In this document: positions 9,013 to 17,983 of the stretch, piece by piece
Layout of the letters: each line of letters starts with the position of its first letter
Position numbering within the stretch: the stretch's first letter is position 1
Assembly (NCBI GenBank): GCA_965248255.1
Contig: CBDFIW010000003.1
Location: 62,001 to 126,000 of the forward strand
Length of the DNA stretch: 64,000 bases
Source: JAKZVK01 sp965248255
GTDB taxonomy: Bacteria; Acidobacteriota; Terriglobia; Bryobacterales; UBA6623
Direction of reading: 5' to 3'
The notes under the pieces: model-generated
The model's database searches: none
Told to the model about the DNA's origin: nothing
The model's input: only the letters and a program-made list of their open reading frames with translations
Position numbers and translations under genes: made by a program

Positions 9013-9471
9013 TCACGATCGGGTCGTCCTTTCGATGAGGCCCGGAGCCAAGCCGTATTTCTTGCGCCAACGCGCCTCGGCGCGCCGCATCCGTCCGTCG
9101 TCACTCTCGTGGTCATAGCCGAGCAGGTGTAGCAGGCCGTGGAGCGCGAGGATCTTCAGCTCGTCCTCCACGCGGTGGCCGTGCTCGTGAGCCTGGCGTT
9201 GCGCCCGGGCGGCGGAAATGAGGATGTCGCCCAAGCGGCCCTCCTCGCCGTCGGGGAATGAGAGAACGTCGGTTGAGGCACTCTGGCCCCGGAATCGCCC
9301 ATTGGCCTGGCGCACCGACCCGTCCCCGGCAATCATGATGGCGAAGGGCCTGCGCCGGGCCACCTCGCGCGAGATGAGATGAAGGAAACCGGAGAATTCC
9401 GCTTCGTCGAAGCGGACGTTTCGCTGACGATTGCGGTACCACGCAGGGTCTTCGCTGGGTTGAGGGTCCAT
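9013..9471 (-). CDS. ybeY: Endoribonuclease YbeY
   Basis: YbeY is a zinc-dependent endonuclease that takes part in 16S rRNA 3'-end maturation and ribosome quality control. The 152-residue protein has the diagnostic metal site HGLLHLLGYDHESD (three histidines) and the upstream TDVLSFPDGEEGRLGDILIS region. It starts 6 bp after the phoH stop and ends 13 bp before corC, so these genes form one operon. Length and motifs are complete. Confidence 0.93.
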   Translation of the reverse strand: MDPQPSEDPAWYRNRQRNVRFDEAEFSGFLHLISREVARRRPFAIMIAGDGSVRQANGRFRGQSASTDVLSFPDGEEGRLGDILISAARAQRQAHEHGHRVEDELKILALHGLLHLLGYDHESDDGRMRRAEARWRKKYGLAPGLIERTTRS

Positions 9472-9477
9472 CTGAAC

Positions 9478-10512
9478 TCAGTCGTCCCGTGGCGGCGACG
9501 CGGAACCGGTGGCGACCGCCTTCCCTAGTGCCGCAGGCTGGGCGGTTGCGGTAGGCGGCTCGAGTTCGCTCTGCTGGTACTCTTCGTAGGCCCGGACGAT
9601 CCGTTGAACAAGATCATGCCGTACAACATCCTTTTCGTTGAAGTAGATAAATGAGATTCCTTCAACTAGAGCTAGAATATCGATGGCTTCGAGCATGCCG
9701 CTGCGCCGACCGGCGGGGAGGTCAATCTGGGTGATGTCGCCGGTGACAACTGCCTTGGAGCCAAAGCCGAGGCGGGTGATGAACATCTTCATCTGCTCGG
9801 CGGTGGCATTCTGGCCCTCGTCGAGGATGATGAAGCTGTCGTTGAGCGAGCGACCGCGCATGAAGGCCAGGGGAGCGATCTCGATCACTCCCTTCTCGAT
9901 GAGTTTCTCGACGCGGTCGGCCTCGATCATGTCGTAGAGGGTGTCATAGAGAGGCCGCAGGTAAGGATCGATCTTCTGCTGCAGCGTACCGGGTAGAAAC
10001 CCTAGGCGTTCACCGGCCTCGACGGCGGGCCGCGCCAGTACGATGCGGCGGACTTTTTTCGCCAGCAACTCGCAAACCGCCATCGCCACGGCCAGGTAGG
10101 TCTTCCCCGTTCCCGCGGGGCCGATGGCGAAGACCATATCGCAGCGTTCCATCGCCTCGAAATAGGACATCTGGTTGAGACTGCGGGGCGCCAACGTCTT
10201 ACGGCCGAAGGTGCGTTGGCGGCTGCTGTGGACGAGGTTCCGCAAACTCACGTCTGAGTCTTGTCCGGCGACCTTGGGAAAGTCTTTCAGATCCCCGTTG
10301 CCGAAGCGGTAGCCCTCGTGCAGAAGGGCGTCGTAGTCGCTGAGCAGGCTGCGGGCCCGCTCGACGCGCTCGGGCTCACCTTCGATTTCGATGCTGTCTT
10401 CGAGCAGGTGGGTGGTGACGTCGAGGATGCTCTCGAAAAAGCGGATGTTCTCGTCGCGGGTTCCGAAGAGAGTCTCGAGGCCTTGGGAGATGGCGATCTG
10501 GGCTTTGGTCAA
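9478..10512 (-). CDS. phoH: PhoH family ATPase
   Basis: The 344-residue protein carries an N-terminal KH-like region (about residues 25-75) and a PhoH P-loop ATPase domain. Walker A is GPAGTGKTYLA and Walker B is FIILDEGQNAT. The arginine-containing ITQIDLPAGRRSGM segment matches PhoH-type helicase/ATPases. The family is associated with RNA metabolism and often lies next to ybeY and era, as here. The start codon is at 10512 on the minus strand. The last roughly 35 residues are low-complexity and not conserved. Confidence 0.92.
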   Translation of the reverse strand: MTKAQIAISQGLETLFGTRDENIRFFESILDVTTHLLEDSIEIEGEPERVERARSLLSDYDALLHEGYRFGNGDLKDFPKVAGQDSDVSLRNLVHSSRQRTFGRKTLAPRSLNQMSYFEAMERCDMVFAIGPAGTGKTYLAVAMAVCELLAKKVRRIVLARPAVEAGERLGFLPGTLQQKIDPYLRPLYDTLYDMIEADRVEKLIEKGVIEIAPLAFMRGRSLNDSFIILDEGQNATAEQMKMFITRLGFGSKAVVTGDITQIDLPAGRRSGMLEAIDILALVEGISFIYFNEKDVVRHDLVQRIVRAYEEYQQSELEPPTATAQPAALGKAVATGSASPPRDD

Positions 10513-10736
10513 TTCGCAGTGGGTCGCCCGGAGGCCATGGAAATCAGAGCCGGAAGGCGATTCGCGCTTCTGCTCAGAATATAGCCGACGGCTGAGGGCA
10601 AGTCAATTGGGGTCGTGGGTGACGTGGGTGAGTAGCACGCTTTGGTGTGGCCAAGTTTTTTGCGTTCAGGAGGAGAGAAGGTTTACCCTGTGCGTGCCGG
10701 AAGCCGAAACGACTTCCAACGAGACGAGGAGGCACC

Positions 10737-10910
10737 ATGGCCCAATATGACGACCTTAAGAGTCTTATAGACAGCCTCGAAGAGGACTTCGGGAAGTTCT
10801 ACGACAAGGGCAACAAGGCAGCGGGCACCCGCGTCCGCAAGGCCATGCAGAGGCTCAGGGCCATGGCGCAGGAGATTCGGAAGGAAATCCAAGACATCAA
10901 GAATCAGTAG
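10737..10910 (+). CDS. Small histone H1-like (Hc1-type) DNA-binding protein
   Basis: This is a 57-residue protein starting at ATG 10737, seven bases after a GAGGAGG site. It resembles the N-terminal part of chlamydial Hc1: an acidic helix (LKSLIDSLEEDFGKFY), then the diagnostic GNKAAGTRVRKAMQ segment and a basic helix. It lacks the long lysine-rich tail of larger bacterial H1-like proteins. A role in DNA binding or compaction is inferred from the family. It is divergent from phoH. An in-frame extension to 10647 exists but lacks a ribosome-binding site and is not conserved in style. Confidence 0.8.
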   Translation: MAQYDDLKSLIDSLEEDFGKFYDKGNKAAGTRVRKAMQRLRAMAQEIRKEIQDIKNQ

Positions 10911-10933
10911 TGGGCCTTGGGCCGTAGTTTGCA

Positions 10934-10963
10934 AAAAGGGCCACGAGTTCGGGTATGGCCTTT
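10934..10963 (+). terminator. Possible intrinsic terminator after the histone-like gene
   Basis: An AAAAGGGCCA / TGGCCTTT imperfect stem lies 24 bases after the stop of the histone-like gene and ends in a short T run. One bulged G and the weak T tract make this a modest candidate. Confidence 0.3.
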
Positions 10964-11087
10964 CTCATGCGGCACCGAAGGAACGTCGGCCGGGAGGCCG
11001 ACGCTGCCCGCCCGGAGGCGCGCGCCACTTCCCGGCCGAAGCCGATGCCAGCGGGCTCCGTCCCCGAACTCCCCAGTTCTCGGCGTC

Positions 11088-12414
11088 TTACTCCGGGGGC
11101 AGCACTCGTTCACACGTCGCGACCACCTCGGCCGAGGGCAGCAGATCCACCGTGATGGAGGGAAGAACGGAACCGTCCGAGCCGTCAGGGTCCGCCCCAA
11201 CCGCCGTCACTGTGAAGGCCGTCAATCCCGTCGTGGCGCCTTTCAGCGATGCGTAGCCGTCCTTGACATCGGTGCTCACGTCGCTGTCATACACTACCGC
11301 GCAGACCGTTTGCTCATTCAGAGCCGCGATGTCTGCTGCACCCAGTGGGACAACACCGTCGATCTTGTCCAGGTTGTTCTCATCGGCAGCGGCACCAGTT
11401 GCAAAGATGAAGTCCTGGATGCTGAAGGGGGCGCCGCCGTCTTGGCTCATCTGTGGATTGGGGTTTGTGAACATGAACAGACCCTCATCACCCGCTTCGC
11501 CAGTCGGCAGCACAAGCCCGCTAAAGGGCGTAATGTTGTTCCCGTTCGTGAAGAGCAGCTGTCGCACGCCGGGGTTAGCGATATCGTCGTTCACGCAGAC
11601 GGACGGGTCTCCGCCGCCGCAGGAGGGCGCACCGAAGGAGATGTTCTCGATCGACTGGATGCCGTTGTCGATGGTGTCCTCGTCGATGATCAGCAGGATG
11701 GGCTTGATGCACGAGTCGTTGATCACGATCGTGTCCTCACCGGTCTTGGTGAAGGAGGTGCAGTCCTTTTCGGTCTGGCCGAACTCGTTCGTCGAGGCGT
11801 TCATCGAGTTGGAGCCGAATCTGCTGAAATAGGCATATCCTGCATCGCACAGGTTGAGTTCACTGCAGTTCCCACCGCCAGGAGCCGCCACATTAGTGGT
11901 AAAGCCGTTGTTGTCGAAGATGCAGATGGTTTCACTCTCACCTCCGAACTGCACATCGGCCCGCACCCAGGACACATAGGTGTGTCCGTTCATAGTGAAC
12001 TCCAGCGTGTTCGGGCCGCCAGCAACCCAATTCGCTAGCAGACCTGCATCGCTGACGCTGAAAGCCCGCAGTGGAGGACTGCACGTGCAAGTTTGGCTCG
12101 GTTCTACCTCGACAGATCCAAGCGAGACTCCGTTCAGGAAGAATTCATACGTACCCCTCGGAGTCTCGCAGGTTGTGTTGAGGATCTCGAAGGTGATCGA
12201 GTCCATGGTCGCAGGGGGAGGCGGCGTCGCGGAAACGCACAACTCGGAGTCGCCGGGGGGGGGGGGGGGCAGCGACGAGAATGTCGATCTCTCCGGGGAG
12301 TACGGAGTTCGTGTAGGGGGCGGTGCAGAAAGTCTCCCTCGAGAAGGAGCTGCGCGTGTATGAGAACCCTCCGCCGCCCCGATTAGGATTCGAGCATATG
12401 GCACGAGGACCACA
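11088..12414 (-). pseudogene. Secreted beta-rich protein of unknown function, 5' end removed by IS3
   Basis: The reading frame from about 12254 down to 11088 encodes a cysteine-containing, serine/glycine-rich, probably extracellular protein (MDSITFEILNTTCETP..., many Cys and Asn). No known domain is recognised. Upstream of a 15-base C tract (12255-12269 on the plus strand as G) the same protein continues in another frame. There YTRSSFSRETFCTAPYTNS and LPGEIDILVAAPPPP precede PPGDSELCVS, so the tract is one base too long for fusion. At 12415 the sequence enters IS3 copy 1, and the start codon and any signal peptide are lost. The gene is called broken for both reasons. Confidence 0.65.
12255..12269. 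repeat. 15-base homopolymer (poly-G/poly-C) inside a coding sequence
   Basis: Fifteen consecutive G on the plus strand read as poly-C in the minus-strand gene. Fourteen or seventeen C would join the two halves of the protein in one frame. Such tracts change length by slipped-strand pairing, but they are also a common place for sequencing errors. Confidence 0.9.
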
Positions 12415-12483
12415 TGGAATGGACCCGAAAAGCGAGACCAGTAGAGAAGGGACAATGAACCAGGGAACGGTAAGGAGGTTCGA

Positions 12484-12870
12484 TTGTCTCGAAGACGATT
12501 CACGAAGGAGTTCAAGCTGGCGGCCGTCCGGCGGCTCGAAGCCGGCGAGTCCGGCTCGGCTCTCGCGCGCGAGCTGGAGGTGAAGCGCGAAAAGCTCTAC
12601 GACTGGCTGGCACAAGTCGAGCGCTACGGCGTCGAGGGAGCCTTTCCCGGCGCGGGGCGGCGTCCCGGCGGCAGCGCCCGTGTCGAGCCCGGCCACGAAG
12701 CCCAGGCCCGCCTCGCGGAGCTGGAACGCAAAGTCGGCCGCCAGGCCATGGAGATTGATTTTTTGTCCGCAGCCTTGCGGCGTGTCGAGGATCTGCGCCG
12801 GCCGAGCATCGTCAGTGGAACCGGCGCGTCGCTGAGGAAGTACGGGCCGCAAGGCGGCAAGGCAACATGA
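12484..12870 (+). CDS. IS3-family transposase OrfA (HTH protein), copy 1
   Basis: The 128-residue protein starts at TTG 12484, preceded by AAGGAGG. It has the HTH_Tnp_1 start (RRRFTKEFKLAAVRRLEAG) with a recognition helix around GSALARELEVKREKLYDW, then a leucine-zipper-like helix (RLAELERKVGRQAMEIDFL). It binds the element ends. It overlaps orfB by ATGA, which suggests translational coupling or fusion by frameshift. This copy is full length. Confidence 0.93.
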   Translation: MSRRRFTKEFKLAAVRRLEAGESGSALARELEVKREKLYDWLAQVERYGVEGAFPGAGRRPGGSARVEPGHEAQARLAELERKVGRQAMEIDFLSAALRRVEDLRRPSIVSGTGASLRKYGPQGGKAT

Positions 12871-13697
12871 GCACGCTGAGCACGCGCGATTTGTGCCGCT
12901 TGAGCGGACTGGCGCGAGCCAGCCTCTACCGCCAGGCCAAACCCGACAGCGAGCAGGTCGGGGAACTGCGGCAGGCCATTGTCCACGCCGCCTTGGACCA
13001 TCCGGCCTACGGCACCCGGCGGACGACCCAACAGCTGCGCCGTCAAAAGCTGCTGGTCAATCGCAAGCGCGTGCAACGGGTGATGCGCGAAGAGAAGCTC
13101 TTGCGGCGACGTCGCCGCACCGTTCCGCGAACGACCGATTCGAAGCACTCGCTGCGGCGTTATGAAAACCTGACGCGCGATTTCCAACCCACGGGTCCCA
13201 ACAAACTGTGGGGCTCCGATCTCAGCTACGTACGATTGGGAAACCACTTCGTCTATGTGGCGGTGGTGTTGGACGTGTATTCGCGGCGCGTGGTGGGCTG
13301 GGCCGTGGGTCCGAACCTGAAAACCGAATTGCCGCTGGCGGCGCTGCAACAAGCGTTGAGCAGCCGGCGTCCGGCGCCGGGCTGGATTCATCATTCCGAT
13401 CAAGGTTCGCAGTACGCCGCGGAAGCTTATGTAGCCACCCTGCGGCAAGCGGGCGCGAGGATATCGATGAGCCGCAAGGGCTGCCCGCAGGACAACGCGT
13501 ACGTGGAAAGCTTTTTCAAGACTTTGAAAAGCGAGGAAGTCGACTGCAGCGAGTATGAAAGTTTGGCCCAGGCGCAGGCCGAGATCGGCGCTTATATTGA
13601 GCGGGAATACAATCGTACGCGATTGCATTCGGCGCTGGGCTATCGGCCGCCGCAAGAGTATGAGCGGCTGTGGGAAGAGGCGGCTAACGCCGCCTGA
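12867..13697 (+). CDS. IS3-family transposase OrfB (DDE integrase), copy 1
   Basis: The 276-residue protein has an HTH_21-type N-terminal part (HPAYGTRRTTQQLRRQ) and an rve integrase core. The DD(35)E residues are Asp in GSDLSYV, Asp in HHSDQGSQY and Glu in NAYVESFFKTLKSE. The C-terminal YNRTRLHSALGY motif is typical of IS3. It is the catalytic partner of OrfA. The protein is identical to that of copy 2. Confidence 0.95.
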   Translation: MSTLSTRDLCRLSGLARASLYRQAKPDSEQVGELRQAIVHAALDHPAYGTRRTTQQLRRQKLLVNRKRVQRVMREEKLLRRRRRTVPRTTDSKHSLRRYENLTRDFQPTGPNKLWGSDLSYVRLGNHFVYVAVVLDVYSRRVVGWAVGPNLKTELPLAALQQALSSRRPAPGWIHHSDQGSQYAAEAYVATLRQAGARISMSRKGCPQDNAYVESFFKTLKSEEVDCSEYESLAQAQAEIGAYIEREYNRTRLHSALGYRPPQEYERLWEEAANAA

Positions 13698-13958
13698 GTT
13701 TTCTTAAGGCATGAGCAGATCTATCGATCCGATGGCGCAGCACAAGGCGGGATGCGGCCTCAGTAGGCGAGCACCCCGCCCTCATCGTTGCGATGAGTCT
13801 GCGGCCGGGTATTCCTTGGTGGGTTGCTCTCCAGCAGAGCCCGCCTCCGCTTCCCCGGATGAGTTGATCATGCCCCCATTGGGCTGGATTGGCTATCCTT
13901 TTTCAGTCAACCGCGACCCGTCCCTACTTTCTTGGCCTCGCCACAGGGGTCCACTCCA

Positions 13959-16064
13959 CAGGTCGAAGCGCCAGCGATGGTCACCGGTGAGCGGGTCCAT
14001 GGCAGCGATGGCTCCGCCTTGAGGATCCGTCGCGGCGTAGGTATACCCAGTGCCCGTGTAGGGACGGCCCCCGATGGGCTCCTTAAACTTGCTCGTGTAG
14101 GTGGCGCAGGCCTCGCGGATCGCTACATAGTAGAGTCCGGTTTCGGGGCTATAGGAGGGGGCTGCCCAGTTCGTTCCGCCCCAGGCGTCGGGACAGGTGC
14201 GGTTGCCTTCCTCGGTCGGGTCGGTATTAGGGATGACGATCGGACGGCCGTTGGAGTCGAGGCCGTCGGCCCAGTCCTGGTGAACGAAAACACGGCCCAG
14301 GAGGAACTCGCCCGTAATGCGGTCGAGCACGTAATAGAAGCCGTTGCGGTTGGCTTGGATGAGCAGCTTGCGCGGCTTGCCTTTGAAGTCAGCATCAAGA
14401 ATGACCGCCGCTTGGTTCGAGTCCCAGTCGTGCGTGTCGTGCGGCGTGTGCTGGAAGTACCACTTGAGCCGGCCGGTGTCGGCGTCAAGCGCGAGCACGC
14501 TGTCGGAGTAGAGGTTGTCACCCTCGCGGACGGTACCGTCATAATCGGGCGCGGGGTTGCCGGTGGTCCAGTAGAGCGTCTTCGTGTCGACGTCGTAAGA
14601 GCCGGTGAGCCAGGTGGGCGCACCGCCGAAGTCGGCCGAGTTGCCGGCCCAGGTTTCGCGGCCGGGTTGTCCCTCGAGCGGAACGGCCCAGAAGCGCCAG
14701 AGTTTCTCGCCCGTGGCGGCGTCGAAGGCGTCAACCCAGCCGTTCAGGCCGCATTCGCCCGAGGTGACGCCGACGAACACCTTGCCGTCGACGGCCAGCG
14801 GGGCCAGGGTGATCGAGTAGCCCTTGGTGTAGTCGTCGACCGCGACGTCCCAGATGACGTTGCCGGTTTTGGCGTCGAGCGCCACGAGGCGGGTGTCGAG
14901 AGTCGCCAAGTAGAGACGGTCGCCGAGCATGGCGAAACCATGGTTGGTCATGACCGTGCAGTAGTTGTGAATGTCGTCGGGGATCGTGCGGCGGTAGCGC
15001 CAGATGACGCTGCCGGTGCGCGCGTCGAGCGCGGCGGCGTCGTTGAGCGGTCCGGTGACGAACATCACGCCGTCGACGACCAGCGGAGTCGTCTCGACCG
15101 TACCCCCGCCGAAGTGGAAGGACCACTGGTTGGTCAACGAACCGACGTTGTCGCGGGTGATCTGATCGAGGCGGCTGTAGTGCGTGCCCCGCAGATTGCC
15201 CCAGTAGGTGAGCCAGTTGTGGGGCTCGCTGTCGGCGTTCCGGAGGCGCTCGGTCGTGACGTTGAGGTCGGGGCTCGGCTTCCACTCAGCGGTGCCCTTC
15301 GACGACGAGGCTTTCATCAGGAACGCGATCACATCCTCGACCTGGGACGGTTCGAGTTTCGCCGTAGGCATCAACGATTCCTGGATCTTAGTGACACGCT
15401 TGAGATCTGCTTTCGAGTGAAGCTGGAGCTTCTCGTTGGTGTCGAGGAATTGGACCGAGAAGGTGTCCTCGCTTTTCTTGGCGCCGCGAAGAATGCGTCC
15501 GTCGGAGAATTCGACCTCGACGGTTTCGAATGACGGGCGCAGGCTGTCGTCGGGATTGGTAATGGCCTTACGCAGATCGCCGACGTTCTTCTCGTCACGA
15601 ATCTTGGTGAGGTCGGGCCCGAGGCGTCCACCGGTGCCGCCGAAGAAGTGACAACCGATGCAACCGGCCGAGCCCAAGAAGAGCTTACGCCCGGCCTCGG
15701 GGTCGCCGGTGACGGGCTCCTGCGTTTCGCCGGAGAGCATGCGCAGATAGGCGACGATTTCTTTGGACTCGTCCTCGGAGATGGCGAACGGAGGCATCTG
15801 CGTACCGGGGATGCCTTTCCGGATGTTGAGGATGATCTCGGAATCGGACCCGCCCCACTTCCAGTTGCCGGTGGTGAGGTCGGAGCCGCGTCCACCGGTG
15901 GCGTTTTCACCGTGACAGGCGCCGCAGAGTGCGGCGAAGCGTTTGCGGCCGGCGGCAACGGCCTGGTCATCGGGGGCCGGCTGCGCAGGTGTGGAAACGG
16001 CCGTGAGCGCAAACGTAATGAGAACTGCGAGGAGATGTAAGGTGCGATGAAGCGTGTAGTTCAT
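13959..16064 (-). pseudogene. PQQ-dependent dehydrogenase with N-terminal cytochrome c domains, C-terminus removed by IS3
   Basis: The reading frame starts at 16064 with a signal peptide (LLAVLITFALTAVSTPAQP). Two c-type haem sites follow, CGACH near residue 46 and CIGCH near 135, then a linker, then the quinoprotein beta-propeller with repeated LDAKTGNVIW-type and LDADTGRLKWYFQ-type blades. Such proteins oxidise alcohols or related substrates in the periplasm using pyrroloquinoline quinone and pass electrons to haem. At 13958 the frame enters IS3 copy 1 after GDHRWRFDL, so the last propeller blades (roughly 100 residues by family length) are missing. The rest is intact, pointing to a recent loss. 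Confidence 0.85.
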
Positions 16065-16356
16065 GAGTGTTTTACGAGTCGCGTCGAGTTTGCGATCACT
16101 CTATCAGAATCTCGACGGACGGCCGAAACAAAGAGATGGCCGCCACCTCCGCACCACAACCAGGACTGCGGTCCAGGCGGTCCGGTGATAAACGTCCTTC
16201 CTGTGGCCGACGTTGACGACGAGCTATCAAGCCGAGCGGAGAGACCTCGTTGGTTCCAGGGCAAAGACCTCGCTAGGATGTAACCATCGTAGTTGGCCCT
16301 CGCCCCACGTTGCTTTCTGAAGCTTCTATGAGGGCCGTTGGAAAATCGGAGAGCAG

Positions 16357-17901
16357 ATGACCGCCGACACGGACTGCATTGTTATCGGCGCCGGCCACAA
16401 CGGGCTTGTGGCGGCTTGGTATCTGGCGCGGGCCGGGCTGAAGGTCACGGTGCTCGAGCGGCGGGGTGTCGTCGGAGGCGCTGCGGTGACCGAGGAGCTT
16501 TTCCCGGGCTACCGCTTAAGCGTCTGCTCTTACCTTTGCCACATGTTGGAGCGCAAGGTCATAGACGATCTCGAACTTCGCGAGCACGGTCTCCACATTT
16601 ATCCGTTGGATCCGGTTTCCTTGTTTCCGTTTGCCGACGGGAGCCACTACTGGGCGTGGCACGACGCCGAGAAGACCGCCGAGGAGATCGGCCGCATGCT
16701 TGGAGTCCCTGCCGCCGATGCCGAGGCGTACCCAAGGTGGGTTCGGTTTTGGGAGCAAGCGGGCGGTCTGTTGAAACGCTATTTCTTGCGGCCGCCCCCG
16801 GCACTGGAAGAGCTGGTGTCAGAGATTCGGGGTACGCCGGACGAGCAGGTTCTCGAGACTCTGCGTACGGTCTCGGCGCGCGAGTTGGCCGCCCGCTACT
16901 TCAAAGACCCAAGAGTGGCCGCGACGGCCGTTGGCAGCCCCGACTTTGGGCAGATCAGCGAGCCGGGCAGCGCCCTAGCGCAGGCCTACTTCAAAGTCAA
17001 CCTGCTGACCGCGCACGAAGATCTGGGTGTGGTGCGCGGCGGGATGGGTGGCATCACGCAGGCGATGGCTTCGGCGGCGATGTCGGCGGGCGTCGAGATC
17101 CACACCGACACGTCGGTGAAGAAGGTGGTGGTCGAAGACGGTGCTGTTCGCGGCGTTGAGCTGGAGAAAGGTGAATCGCTCAGCGCTCGGCTTGTACTGT
17201 CCAACGCCGACCCGAAATCGACCTTTCTGTGCCTGGTCGATGAATCGGATCTATCGAACGAATTCGTCGCCAAGGTGCGAGCGCTCAGGACGCGGTCGGC
17301 GTCACTGAAGTTTCACGCCGTCCTTCGGCGGCTGCCCGACTTCGACCGGTTTCTGCGTCCCGATCTCGACGAGACGAGCCTGGCCATGATTCGCGTCTTG
17401 CCCAGCGTCGATGCGATTGAAGCGAGCTGGAACGACGCGATGTCGGGAGTGCCGACCCGCTACCCTCTGATGCAAATCCAGATTCCCTCGGTGCTCGACC
17501 CCACGTTGGCTCCCGCAGGCGAACACGTCATGTCTGCGTGGGTAACCTACCAACCCCCGCATGTGCGAAACGGGTCATGGCACGCGGTCCGCCGGGAGGT
17601 CGGCGACGCGCTGATCGATGAGTTGGCGAAATACGCGCCTGACATTCGAGAGTGCATAGTGGAGTGCGATTTGTTCACACCGGAGGACATCTCTCAAAGA
17701 GTGGGGATGACGGACGGCAATATCCGCCACTTGGACATCTTACCGGGTCAGATGCTGTCCGACCGCCCATTACCTGGGTGGGCGGACTACCGCACGCCTA
17801 TCGAAGGGCTTTATCTGTGCGGGTCCGGAACTCACCCCGGCGGCGAGGTGACGGGGGCGCCAGGCCACAATGCCGCCGCGGCAGCGATCACTCGGATGTG
17901 A
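16357..17901 (+). CDS. FAD-dependent oxidoreductase, phytoene desaturase / PYROXD2-like
   Basis: The 514-residue protein begins with a Rossmann FAD-binding motif (VIGAGHNGLVAAWYLARAG), followed by ERRGVVGGAAVTEE. It ends with the CrtI-type C-terminal FAD motif (GLYLCGSGTHPGGEVTGAPGHNAA). The sequence between resembles the NAD(P)/FAD-dependent CrtI-like group that includes PYROXD2 rather than true carotenoid desaturases. No carotenoid gene is nearby, so the substrate is unknown. The start is ATG 16357. Confidence 0.85.
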   Translation: MTADTDCIVIGAGHNGLVAAWYLARAGLKVTVLERRGVVGGAAVTEELFPGYRLSVCSYLCHMLERKVIDDLELREHGLHIYPLDPVSLFPFADGSHYWAWHDAEKTAEEIGRMLGVPAADAEAYPRWVRFWEQAGGLLKRYFLRPPPALEELVSEIRGTPDEQVLETLRTVSARELAARYFKDPRVAATAVGSPDFGQISEPGSALAQAYFKVNLLTAHEDLGVVRGGMGGITQAMASAAMSAGVEIHTDTSVKKVVVEDGAVRGVELEKGESLSARLVLSNADPKSTFLCLVDESDLSNEFVAKVRALRTRSASLKFHAVLRRLPDFDRFLRPDLDETSLAMIRVLPSVDAIEASWNDAMSGVPTRYPLMQIQIPSVLDPTLAPAGEHVMSAWVTYQPPHVRNGSWHAVRREVGDALIDELAKYAPDIRECIVECDLFTPEDISQRVGMTDGNIRHLDILPGQMLSDRPLPGWADYRTPIEGLYLCGSGTHPGGEVTGAPGHNAAAAAITRM

Positions 17902-17983
17902 CGGGAGTCCTGCCACGTTGGTACAGCATTGCTTTGAGAGTCTCAGTCGCAACCAGAGAAAGCACCTTCTGAACTCGCCAGAC

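Larger units (their letters stand above)
12415..13958 (+). mobile_element. IS3-family insertion sequence, copy 1
   Basis: The left end TGGAATGGACCC (12415) and right end GGGTCCACTCCA (to 13958) form an imperfect terminal inverted repeat. The boundaries come from comparison with copy 2 at 32227-33769, which is identical apart from one indel and one base change that I could find. It carries orfA and orfB overlapping by ATGA, and a 261-bp non-coding tail after orfB. No clear 3-4 bp target duplication is seen (ACA on the left, CAG on the right). The two flanking genes are different, which suggests a rearrangement at this copy. Confidence 0.93.

Noticed and set aside
10917..12038. 373-codon plus-strand frame opposite the secreted protein
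   Set aside because: The minus strand carries the protein-like sequence; this frame is Arg/Gly-rich and has no domain.
12145..12852. 235-codon minus-strand frame running from IS3 into the secreted gene
   Set aside because: Only its part below 12415 belongs to the secreted protein; the rest is antisense IS sequence, so it is treated as the upstream frame of the broken gene, not a gene of its own.
12624..13655. Long minus-strand open frame opposite IS3 orfB (also 32324-33466)
   Set aside because: It mirrors orfB in both copies, has no recognisable domain and reflects high GC codon bias.
13932..15533. 533-codon plus-strand frame opposite the PQQ dehydrogenase
   Set aside because: It is antisense to a clear cytochrome/PQQ gene and has a Val/Gly/Arg-rich shadow composition.
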